Shown piece after piece: positions 7,072 through 12,762 of a stretch of DNA of 12,762 nt. A program made the translations under genes and the position numbers. The notes below the pieces were generated by a model, which was given only the letters and a program-made list of their open reading frames with translations, was not told the DNA's origin and ran no database searches. Source of the DNA: Candidatus Aminicenantota bacterium (GTDB taxonomy: Bacteria > Acidobacteriota > Aminicenantia > UBA2199). Every line of letters starts with the position of its first letter. Within the stretch, counting starts at the first letter, position 1. The DNA lies in assembly GCA_029939015.1 (NCBI GenBank), contig JAOZTV010000055.1, positions 1 through 12,762 of the forward strand, written 5' to 3'.

Positions 7072-7169
7072 AGTGAATAGGGTTTAGGGTTTAGAAAACC
7101 AAAAAGATTTTTTTATAATAAATTAGCTTTACTATTCCCTATTCCCTGTTCTATCCCTACTGCCCTAAC
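7072..7169. repeat. Paired-tandem hairpin element C (7-base units)
   Basis: It has the same plan as the two elements to its left but a different unit. The left arm (7072-7094) has the 7-base period AGGGTTT; the right arm (7131-7169) read on the minus strand has AGGGAAT units plus looser AGGGCAGT / AGGGATAG units. The arms share only GAATAGGG and flanking bases, so pairing is weaker. The centre is about 35 bases, A-rich then T-rich. The right arm contains the stop codon of the chalcone-isomerase-like gene (7157-7159). The left arm ends 12 bases before the NtrC-type start. Confidence 0.65.
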
Positions 7170-7726
7170 AAATCTTCTTTAAAACCATTTCCCGGACCTG
7201 GTTTATCTCCTATCCAAACGGCAAATAATGCATCTGCAAAAGCTTTCCCAGTTATTGTCCCTTTTAATTCTTTTTTTACAATTATTTTAGTACCTGTCTT
7301 TGGAACATAAGTAAACTCAATTCTATCACCATCTTTAACTTCAGTCATATATGAACAGAGAGTATCAAATTGTTTTTTTAACTCAGCTGAAGCCTTAGGT
7401 GTATTTGCTTTTAGTCCATCCATCCAACCACTATTAAGCTGTTTTGCTGTAACCTTTCTCATAAAATGCATAATTGTAGTTCTGTTGGTGTCACCATCAA
7501 GAACTTTTTTTCCATCTTTTTCTTTTGCAGGTAAATAAAGTCCAGCAACATATACTTTAAAAAAAACTTTTGCCTTTCTTAAAGCCATACCATTTAATAC
7601 CAATGTGTCATTATTTATCTTTATTGTTTCGTCCATTTTAATGCCTTTAAGTGTCCCGGCATATACAGAGCTGACAAAAATAGTTAAGATAATAATCAAA
7701 ATTAGATTTAGTTTTTTATTATTCAT
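7157..7726 (-). CDS. Exported chalcone-isomerase-like protein
   Basis: 189 residues. A signal peptide is obvious: KK charges, hydrophobic core LILIIILTIFVSS and a probable cleavage after VYA at residue 23, so the mature protein should be periplasmic. The mature part matches the bacterial chalcone-isomerase-like domain (Chalcone_2/Chalcone_3 type): LNGMALRKAKVFFKVYVAGLYLP at about 44-66, a central MHFMRKVTA strand, and the late FADALFAVWIGDKP block at 163-176 followed by a short LLG tail. Bacterial members generally lack the plant active site and are thought to bind small hydrophobic ligands such as fatty acids. Their role is unknown. It has an AGGAGG ribosome site at 7731-7736 and its own promoter. 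The stop codon lies inside repeat element C. Confidence 0.88.
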   Translation of the reverse strand: MNNKKLNLILIIILTIFVSSVYAGTLKGIKMDETIKINNDTLVLNGMALRKAKVFFKVYVAGLYLPAKEKDGKKVLDGDTNRTTIMHFMRKVTAKQLNSGWMDGLKANTPKASAELKKQFDTLCSYMTEVKDGDRIEFTYVPKTGTKIIVKKELKGTITGKAFADALFAVWIGDKPGPGNGFKEDLLGQ

Positions 7727-7743
7727 AAATCCTCCTAAAAAAA

Positions 7744-7772
7744 ATAATATTCTTTTAACAATAAAAAGTCAA
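7744..7772 (-). promoter_or_regulatory. Sigma-70-type promoter for the chalcone-isomerase-like gene
   Basis: On the minus strand TTGACT (7767-7772), a 17-base spacer and TATTAT (7744-7749). Transcription would start near 7737, leaving a leader of about 11 bases that begins at the AGGAGG site. It sits just after the ftcD stop, so this gene can be expressed independently of the upstream operon. Confidence 0.65.
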
Positions 7773-7793
7773 GTATCTCAACAAGTGAAACGA

Positions 7794-9446
7794 TTATAAG
7801 CCAAATCTTTTATAAAGTATTTGTCTTGTTTTTTCTGTAATTTCTTTTACTTCATTATTAATTTTTATTGCTTCATTTTTGATTTTATCTTTAAACTCTT
7901 CATCTGTTATATCTTCAAGATTTATCATTACATTATAAAATGCACCCTCTGCTGCACTTTGTGCTGTAAGTCCTGCAACACCTGCATCGGACAATGAGTT
8001 CTGGTTTCCTTTTTCTGTTGTAATAAGAGCTATTTCTGCAGCATCTTTAGTTTTTTCTAATACTGAGAAAGGAACAAGTGTTGCTTCCTTAGTCGCCTCA
8101 AGAATTGCCTTATCTCTAATTGTTTTTTCTTCAGCTGATTTTTTAGGTAATGCAAAACCATCCATAATTTTATTAAAGGCATCTGTATCCTTATCTATCG
8201 CATCAAGAAAAAACATTTTTAATTGCTGTCCCTTTACCGAGGCATCAATCATTTCCTGTTTTACTTCCTTATATTTTTTCTTACTGTATGTCAGATTTCC
8301 AACCATTGCAGATAATGATGCAGATAAAGAACCGTTTAGAGCAGCTACACTTCCACCACCAGGAGCTGGGGAGTCTGATGCCAATTCATTTGAGAATTCA
8401 TCAAGTGTCATTGAAACAAGATTTCCCGGTGTTCTAAGTTTATATTCAATTATTCGTTCTGATGTATTGAACTCAGAAATTTCATTCAGTCCTAATGTCT
8501 GTACTGCAATTCTAACTATCTCTTCTTCTGAAACACCAATACTTCCACCCTGTTTTGTTATAACATGAATGCCAGTATCTAACATCGCCTCTAGAGGCAC
8601 AAGTCCTACAAGCTCACTTCCTGTAACTCTTACTCCAAATTCATTTGCATATTTCTCACATTCTTCAAAAACTCTATAAATAGGCGTGGTTTTAAAGTCA
8701 AGGATATTAACAGTTATCTGAGCCATATTATATTCATCAATATACCAGCCCATTCCCTGAACACCCTTTAAGCTTCCCGGGATAGTTTCTTTAATACCTG
8801 TTTCTTTATTCTTTACTATTCGTCCTTTTTCACGAACCCTCTTTGCTATTTTATTTGCAATTTTTGTGTCTTTTGTATTTAAATTAACATTATATGCTAT
8901 TAAAAAGCCTCTTGCTCCAATCGCTGTAACACCTGATTTGGAATTAAATTCAGCCTTTCCATAATCCGGTTTAAAACTATCGTTTTTCAATTTTTCAGCC
9001 ATTGCTTCGTATTCGCCTTCTCTTATATCCGGCAATCTTCTTCTGCTTTCCTGTTGTGCTGCTTCTGCATAGAGGTAAACAGGTATGTTTAATTCCTCTC
9101 CAACTCTTTTACCGAGTTTTTTGGCTAATTCGACACATTCTGCCATTGTAATTCCTGATACGGGAACGAAGGGACAAACATCAGTTGCACCCATTCTTGC
9201 ATGAGCCCCTGAATGTTTTGACATATCGATGACTTCTCCAGCCTTTTTTATTGCCTGAAATGCTGCCTCAACAACTACATCAGGCTCTCCTGCCATTGTT
9301 ACGACAGTTCTATTAGTATCCTTTCCCGGGTCAACATCAAGTAATTCAACACCGTCTATCTTTTTAATTTCATCGGTTATTTTTTCGACAATAACCATAT
9401 CTCTGCCTTCTGAAAAATTTGGTACACATTCAACTATTTGTTTCAT
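7794..9446 (-). CDS. ftcD: Bifunctional glutamate formiminotransferase / formimino-THF cyclodeaminase
   Basis: 550 residues, a fusion of two enzymes as in vertebrate FTCD. The formiminotransferase part (about 1-330) begins IVECVPNFSEGRD and carries KHSGAHARMGATDVCPF, with His82 matching the catalytic histidine of the mammalian enzyme. The cyclodeaminase part (about 345-545) begins LDEFSNELASDSPAPGGGSVAA. Together they move the formimino group of formiminoglutamate to tetrahydrofolate and release ammonia to give 5,10-methenyl-THF, linking histidine breakdown to one-carbon pools. The frame is open 54 codons further upstream into trmD, but the family start is the Met at 9446, preceded by AGAGGT and one base after the trmD stop. 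No histidine-utilisation genes are nearby. It occupies the usual place of rplS. Confidence 0.95.
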   Translation of the reverse strand: MKQIVECVPNFSEGRDMVIVEKITDEIKKIDGVELLDVDPGKDTNRTVVTMAGEPDVVVEAAFQAIKKAGEVIDMSKHSGAHARMGATDVCPFVPVSGITMAECVELAKKLGKRVGEELNIPVYLYAEAAQQESRRRLPDIREGEYEAMAEKLKNDSFKPDYGKAEFNSKSGVTAIGARGFLIAYNVNLNTKDTKIANKIAKRVREKGRIVKNKETGIKETIPGSLKGVQGMGWYIDEYNMAQITVNILDFKTTPIYRVFEECEKYANEFGVRVTGSELVGLVPLEAMLDTGIHVITKQGGSIGVSEEEIVRIAVQTLGLNEISEFNTSERIIEYKLRTPGNLVSMTLDEFSNELASDSPAPGGGSVAALNGSLSASLSAMVGNLTYSKKKYKEVKQEMIDASVKGQQLKMFFLDAIDKDTDAFNKIMDGFALPKKSAEEKTIRDKAILEATKEATLVPFSVLEKTKDAAEIALITTEKGNQNSLSDAGVAGLTAQSAAEGAFYNVMINLEDITDEEFKDKIKNEAIKINNEVKEITEKTRQILYKRFGL

Positions 9447-9447
9447 T

Positions 9448-10098
9448 TTATTTACCTCTCTTTTTTTGATTTTTATTTCTCCAATCCAGAATATCCTGAT
9501 GATGTCCTGATAATAAAACGTCAGGAACAAGCATACCTTCAAAATCTCTGGGCTGTGTATATTGAGGAAAGCCATACTGTCCCTCATGATAGAAAGAATC
9601 CGTCTCAACAGATTCTTTATTTCCTATAACCCCTTCTTTCATCCTGATAACTGTTTCGAGCAGAACTTCTGCAGCAACCTCTCCACCCATCAAAACAAAA
9701 TCTCCTATTGATATTTCCTCGTCAACTAAATTGTCTATTACCCGTTGGTCAACACCCTCATATCTTCCGCATAATAGTATTAAATGCTCATCTTTTGCTA
9801 ATTCTTTTGCTTTTTTCTGTGTTAAAACCGGTGCATAAGCAGAAAACAATATTACCTTTCCGTCATTTTTTTCTTTTATTTTTTTTATTGCATTAAAAAA
9901 AGGACTAGGCATCATCACCATTCCAGCACCACCACCAAATGGTCTGTCATCAACCTTATTATGTTTATTGTCGGTAAAATCTCTCAAATCATAAGTGTCA
10001 ATAGAAATAAGTTTTTTCTCAATTGCCTTTGCAACAAGCCCATATTTAATATATTCTTTTAATATCTCTGGAAAGATAGATAGTATTGAAAATCTCAT
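9448..10098 (-). CDS. trmD: tRNA (guanine-37 N1)-methyltransferase TrmD
   Basis: 216 residues, somewhat short at the C-terminus for TrmD (commonly 220-250). It is a SPOUT trefoil-knot enzyme that methylates G37 of tRNAs next to the anticodon using S-adenosylmethionine and prevents +1 frameshifting. Visible motifs are FSILSIFPE, DDRPFGGGAGMVM (50-62), CGRYEGVDQRV (110-120), IGDFVLMGGE (131-140), and a DSF segment with Asp167 followed by PQYTQPRDFEG. The last has Gln182 where many homologues have Arg in YTRP. Its ATG overlaps the rimM TGA by four bases (ATGA), so translation is coupled. Confidence 0.97.
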   Translation of the reverse strand: MRFSILSIFPEILKEYIKYGLVAKAIEKKLISIDTYDLRDFTDNKHNKVDDRPFGGGAGMVMMPSPFFNAIKKIKEKNDGKVILFSAYAPVLTQKKAKELAKDEHLILLCGRYEGVDQRVIDNLVDEEISIGDFVLMGGEVAAEVLLETVIRMKEGVIGNKESVETDSFYHEGQYGFPQYTQPRDFEGMLVPDVLLSGHHQDILDWRNKNQKKRGK

Positions 10099-10583
10099 TT
10101 ATTTAAGGTTCTTAAACCATCAGGAGGATCAATAATAATAGTTTTTTCTTTGATCTTGATTTCAGTAATTATATTCTCAGAATATGGTATATAAATGACA
10201 TTAGCATCATCTTCTATTTCGAGTATATGTGTTAAGCCCTCTTCTATATCGTTAATTACCCTACCCCATAGATTACCTGCAATATCAACTATCTTATAAT
10301 CAACCAGATTGTCTTTTTTAAATGTATTGATTTCTTCATCTTCTAAATAAGCAGAATATCCAATTAATCTATAAGCGTCTGTAATTGTATCAATATCTGT
10401 AAACTTTATAATAAGGTCATCGCCCACTTCATTAATACTTTTAATATTTAAAGTTCTCTCGTGTTTTTTTGATTTTAGAAATATGGAGTGAATACTCCTT
10501 GTGTAAGAAAAGTCTGGAGAAGTCCTTAAAACAACTTCTCCGTTGTTACCTCTTGTTTTTAGGATTTCTCCAATATAAAACAA
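10095..10583 (-). CDS. rimM: 16S rRNA processing protein RimM (TTG start)
   Basis: 162 residues. RimM assists late maturation of the 30S head and binds ribosomal protein S19. The N-terminal beta-barrel domain shows IGEILKTRGNNGEV (4-17) and the C-terminal PRC-barrel shows the closing PYSENI...IIIDPPDGLR pattern near 133-158. The best start is TTG at 10581-10583, two bases after the khpA stop, because the family begins a few residues before the IGxI motif and no ATG is available there. No Shine-Dalgarno is seen, consistent with re-initiation after khpA. It ends with a four-base overlap into trmD. Confidence 0.93.
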   Translation of the reverse strand: MFYIGEILKTRGNNGEVVLRTSPDFSYTRSIHSIFLKSKKHERTLNIKSINEVGDDLIIKFTDIDTITDAYRLIGYSAYLEDEEINTFKKDNLVDYKIVDIAGNLWGRVINDIEEGLTHILEIEDDANVIYIPYSENIITEIKIKEKTIIIDPPDGLRTLNK

Positions 10584-10585
10584 AT

Positions 10586-10831
10586 CTACTGTTGTTCGTG
10601 TCTTTCAATTATTTCAAGGTTGTACCGTCTTTTCTGTTTCATTCCTGATGCAGCGAGTAAGGTCCTAATAGCTCTTGCGGTTCTTCCCTGTTTACCAATA
10701 ACCTTTCCCAAGTCTGATGGTGCAACTCTTAATTCAAGAATTGTTGTCTGTTCTCCATCAATTTGAGTGACAAATACTTCGTCAGGGTTGTCAACTAAAG
10801 CTTTGCAAATTGATATAACCAAATTCTTCAT
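10586..10831 (-). CDS. khpA: KhpA-type KH-domain RNA-binding protein
   Basis: 81 residues, the usual size of the YlqC/KhpA family. It is a single type II KH domain with the GxxG loop GKQG at 46-49 in LGKVIGKQGRTARAIRTLL. In Gram-positive bacteria KhpA pairs with KhpB (Jag) and binds many RNAs; elsewhere the role is less clear. Its place between rpsP and rimM is the standard one. An AAGGAG lies seven bases upstream of the ATG, and rpsP ends ten bases before the start. Confidence 0.95.
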   Translation of the reverse strand: MKNLVISICKALVDNPDEVFVTQIDGEQTTILELRVAPSDLGKVIGKQGRTARAIRTLLAASGMKQKRRYNLEIIERHEQQ

Positions 10832-10841
10832 TTCAATCTCC

Positions 10842-11084
10842 TTAATTATCAGTTTTAACTTTTTTTACCAATGATTTAACTGTTTGAGATGGCTGTGCAC
10901 CTTTTACGATCCATTTGTTATATTTTTCAAGATCAATTCTTATTTCAGGTTCTTCTTTCATTGGATTATAAATACCCAATAATTCAACATATTTTGATGC
11001 TGTTGATTTTGCCTTGTCTATTGCGACAATTCTGTAAAATGGTCTGTGTTTGCTTCCTTTTCTTGCTAATCTAATTACTAACAT
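10842..11084 (-). CDS. rpsP: 30S ribosomal protein S16
   Basis: 80 residues, typical for S16, which binds 16S rRNA in the 30S body. It shows the family N-terminus MLVIRLARKGSKHRPFYRIV and the LLGIYNP segment at 35-41. The frame is open for 21 codons upstream, but S16 always begins at the MxxIRLxR methionine, so the start at 11084 is preferred. GAGGAG at 11095-11100 and a second AGAGGA directly before the ATG serve as ribosome sites. It heads the rpsP-khpA-rimM-trmD block behind ffh. Confidence 0.97.
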   Translation of the reverse strand: MLVIRLARKGSKHRPFYRIVAIDKAKSTASKYVELLGIYNPMKEEPEIRIDLEKYNKWIVKGAQPSQTVKSLVKKVKTDN

Positions 11085-11118
11085 TCCTCTTAATCTCCTC
11101 TTCTTAATATTTCGTACA

Positions 11119-11149
11119 AATTGCACCATCTTTAATTTGTGGCACAATT
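11119..11149 (-). promoter_or_regulatory. Hairpin in the rpsP leader with G-U pairs
   Basis: On the minus strand AAUUGUGCC pairs with GGUGCAAUU as nine consecutive pairs, two of them G-U wobbles, around a 13-base loop. The wobbles would be A-C mismatches on the other strand, so the fold is specific to the rpsP mRNA. A competing 7-base stem ACAAATT / AATTTGT (11116-11122 with 11134-11140) overlaps it. It lies between the ffh stop and the S16 ribosome site and could be a ribosomal-protein leader or a processing site. No U-tract follows, so it is not a terminator. Confidence 0.4.
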
Positions 11150-11173
11150 ATAATCATAAACGAAAAAGTTAAT

Positions 11174-12511
11174 TTAACCCATTTTTGACATAAAGTCAAA
11201 CTTTTTAAGCATCTTTTTAAAAAACGGTTTCTTCATATATTTCTGCATTTCAAAAAAACTCTTCAATAATTGATTGATTTCCTGAACTGGTCTTCCTGAA
11301 CCTTTAGATATTCTTAAACGCCTTTTACCATTTATCATCTTAGGCTTTTTGCGTTCTTTTTTAGTCATAGAATTAATTATTGCAACCATATATTTTACTT
11401 TTTTGTCGTCCATAGCATTAGGATCAACCTGACCCATTGCAGGCATTCCCGGCATACTTGGCATCATTCCCATAATATCACTCATAGAACCAAGCTTTTC
11501 AACCTGCATCATCTGATTTTTAAAATCCTCAAGGTCAAATTCATTACTGAGAAGTTTTTTTGCCATCTGCTCAGATTGTTTTTCATCAAATTCTTTCTCA
11601 GCTTTCTCGATCAGGGTTAACATATCCCCCATACCAAGGATTTGAGAAGCTATCCTATCAGGATGAAATTTTTGAAAATCTGTGGATTTTTCTCCAACTC
11701 CTACAAATTTAATAGGTGTTTTTGTTACACTGACAATTGAAAGGGCTGCCCCACCCCTTGAATCAGCATCAAGTTTTGTGAGAATAATTGAGTCTATTCC
11801 AATTGACTCTGAAAATTGAGATGCAGAAGTAACAGCATCCTGTCCGGTCAATGAATCAGCAACAAAAATAGTTTCAGAAGGAGATAAATAACCCTTGATC
11901 TGGTTAAGCTCATCCATTAAACTATCATCAATATGAAGACGACCGGCAGTATCAGCTATTATATAATCATAACCGAATTCCTTTGCCTCTTTTAATAATT
12001 CTTTAGATATTTTTTTTAAACTATTTGATTCACTTTTATAAAATCCAACGCCAACCTCTTTTGCAATAGTCTCTAATTGTTCAACAGCAGCAAGTCTTTT
12101 AAGATCAAGTGAACAAAGCAATGAAGTCTTGCCCTGTTCCTTTAAATAATGTGCCAGTTTCCCGGCTGATGTAGTCTTACCAGTCCCCTGAAGACCAACC
12201 ATCATAATAATACCGGGCTTTTTTGACGGATTCAGGTCTTTAGATTCAGAACCAAGAATAATTTCTAACTCTTCTTTAACTATCTTTATTATTTGCTGAT
12301 ATGGATTTAAACTATCAACAACATCACTACCAAGAGATTTTTCTTTTACCTTTGCAATAAACTCCTTAACAACCTTAAAGTTTACATCAGCTTCCAAAAG
12401 AGATAATTTAATCTCCCTAAGAGCCTGTTTCATATTATCGTCAGTTATTTTAGCTTCGCCTTTTAAATATTTAAAGACTTTATTAAATTTTGTATTTAGA
12501 TTATCTAACAT
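11174..12511 (-). CDS. ffh: Signal recognition particle protein Ffh
   Basis: 445 residues, full length for bacterial Ffh/SRP54. It binds 4.5S RNA and signal sequences of nascent membrane proteins and docks with FtsY at the membrane. The N domain is at about 1-90. The G domain is at about 95-295 with P-loop GLQGTGKTT (106-114), DLKRLAAVEQL (136-146; Leu where many homologues have Pro), DTAGR (187-191) and TKLDADSRGG (245-254). The methionine-rich M domain runs from about 296, with MGMMPSMPGMPAMG forming the flexible finger loop and ISKGSGRPVQEINQLLKSF binding SRP RNA. GAGGT lies four bases before the ATG. It is the first gene of the translation operon. The SRP RNA gene is not in this window. 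Confidence 0.98.
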   Translation of the reverse strand: MLDNLNTKFNKVFKYLKGEAKITDDNMKQALREIKLSLLEADVNFKVVKEFIAKVKEKSLGSDVVDSLNPYQQIIKIVKEELEIILGSESKDLNPSKKPGIIMMVGLQGTGKTTSAGKLAHYLKEQGKTSLLCSLDLKRLAAVEQLETIAKEVGVGFYKSESNSLKKISKELLKEAKEFGYDYIIADTAGRLHIDDSLMDELNQIKGYLSPSETIFVADSLTGQDAVTSASQFSESIGIDSIILTKLDADSRGGAALSIVSVTKTPIKFVGVGEKSTDFQKFHPDRIASQILGMGDMLTLIEKAEKEFDEKQSEQMAKKLLSNEFDLEDFKNQMMQVEKLGSMSDIMGMMPSMPGMPAMGQVDPNAMDDKKVKYMVAIINSMTKKERKKPKMINGKRRLRISKGSGRPVQEINQLLKSFFEMQKYMKKPFFKKMLKKFDFMSKMG

Positions 12512-12529
12512 AATTACCTCACAAAGAAT

Positions 12530-12558
12530 ATTTTATCATAATTGTAAGTTCTTGAAAA
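12530..12558 (-). promoter_or_regulatory. Putative extended -10 promoter for the ffh operon
   Basis: On the minus strand TTTTCA (12553-12558), a 17-base spacer and TAAAAT (12530-12535) preceded by TGA, giving an extended -10 (TGN). Transcription would start near 12523, with a leader of about 12 bases containing GAGGT. A 7-base inverted repeat CATAATT / AATTATG (12537-12543 with 12558-12564) overlaps the spacer and -35 and could be an operator, but may be chance in such AT-rich DNA. Confidence 0.5.
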
Positions 12559-12638
12559 ATTATGAAGTTAAAATATTTAAACCTTAACAAAACTTTAACC
12601 ACGAAAACAATAATAAAAAATTAAGCTCAATTTAGGTT

Positions 12639-12762
12639 CTAATATAAAAACCCAAATAAATGTAGGGGGATTTCATGTTTGCCACCATAGACAATATCAT
12701 CTTTAACAAGAAAACCGTTATTAATTTTTTCTTTTATTTGCTTTAACGACTTGTTTTTCCCT
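12639..12762 (-). CDS. 3' end of an unidentified gene (partial)
   Basis: A minus-strand frame enters from the right edge and reads 40 residues, including LVKDDIVYGGKHEIPLHLFGFLY, before a TAG at 12639-12641. It is the only long open frame at this edge and has the same orientation as ffh. The base composition is more coding-like than the very AT-rich 128-base gap that separates it from ffh. I do not recognise the family from this fragment. Confidence 0.5.
   Translation of the reverse strand, partial: GKNKSLKQIKEKINNGFLVKDDIVYGGKHEIPLHLFGFLY

Noticed and set aside
7072..7095. AGGGTTT tandem as a telomere-like sequence
   Set aside because: It resembles the plant telomere unit but has only two copies within a bacterial intergenic gap flanked by ordinary genes.
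9447..9608. 54-codon N-terminal extension of ftcD
   Set aside because: It lies entirely inside trmD in another frame, and the family start with a good ribosome site is at 9446.
11085..11147. 21-residue N-terminal extension of S16
   Set aside because: S16 starts at the MxxIRLxR methionine throughout the family; the extension covers the leader hairpin and the ribosome sites.

Overview
This is an AT-rich window (coding regions near one third G+C by eye). Apart from one short gene at the left edge, all genes are on the minus strand. A periplasm-directed protein with a clean signal peptide and a sigma-54 activator fit a Gram-negative-type bacterium. The low G+C, the housekeeping order ffh-rpsP-khpA-rimM-trmD and the peculiar intergenic tandem repeats suggest a poorly sampled anaerobic or candidate-phylum lineage. 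I cannot name the phylum from the sequence.

Reading in the minus direction from the right edge: the 3' end of an unidentified gene is followed by a promoter and then a compact translation/secretion operon, ffh, rpsP (S16), khpA, rimM, trmD and ftcD. It has short gaps, a 4-base rimM/trmD overlap and a 1-base trmD/ftcD gap. ftcD, a bifunctional one-carbon enzyme, occupies the place where rplS usually follows trmD. A chalcone-isomerase-like exported protein then has its own good sigma-70-type promoter. It is followed by an orphan NtrC-type sigma-54 activator, a GT4 glycosyltransferase, a Cas6-like protein, ligA and nif3. The cas6-like gene, ligA and nif3 are fused tightly (0-base gap, then 17-base overlap).

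The three gaps flanking the NtrC-type and glycosyltransferase genes (4353-4466, 5554-5682, 7072-7169) share one architecture. A G-rich tandem of 7-8 base units lies on the left and its C-rich counterpart on the right, with an AT-rich centre of 35-60 bases between them. Each could form a long imperfect hairpin. They start at or within the stop codon of one gene and end close to the start codon of the next. One arm supplies the last ten codons of the glycosyltransferase.

At the left end a YjbQ-family gene (plus) and nif3 (minus) converge on a 239-base gap. This gap is unusually G+C-rich for the window and holds two terminator-like hairpins usable in both directions.

The observations most worth following are the paired-tandem hairpin family, the Cas6-like protein that lacks an N-terminal histidine and has no CRISPR array beside it, the GC-rich island at 490-700, and a wobble-paired hairpin in the rpsP leader.
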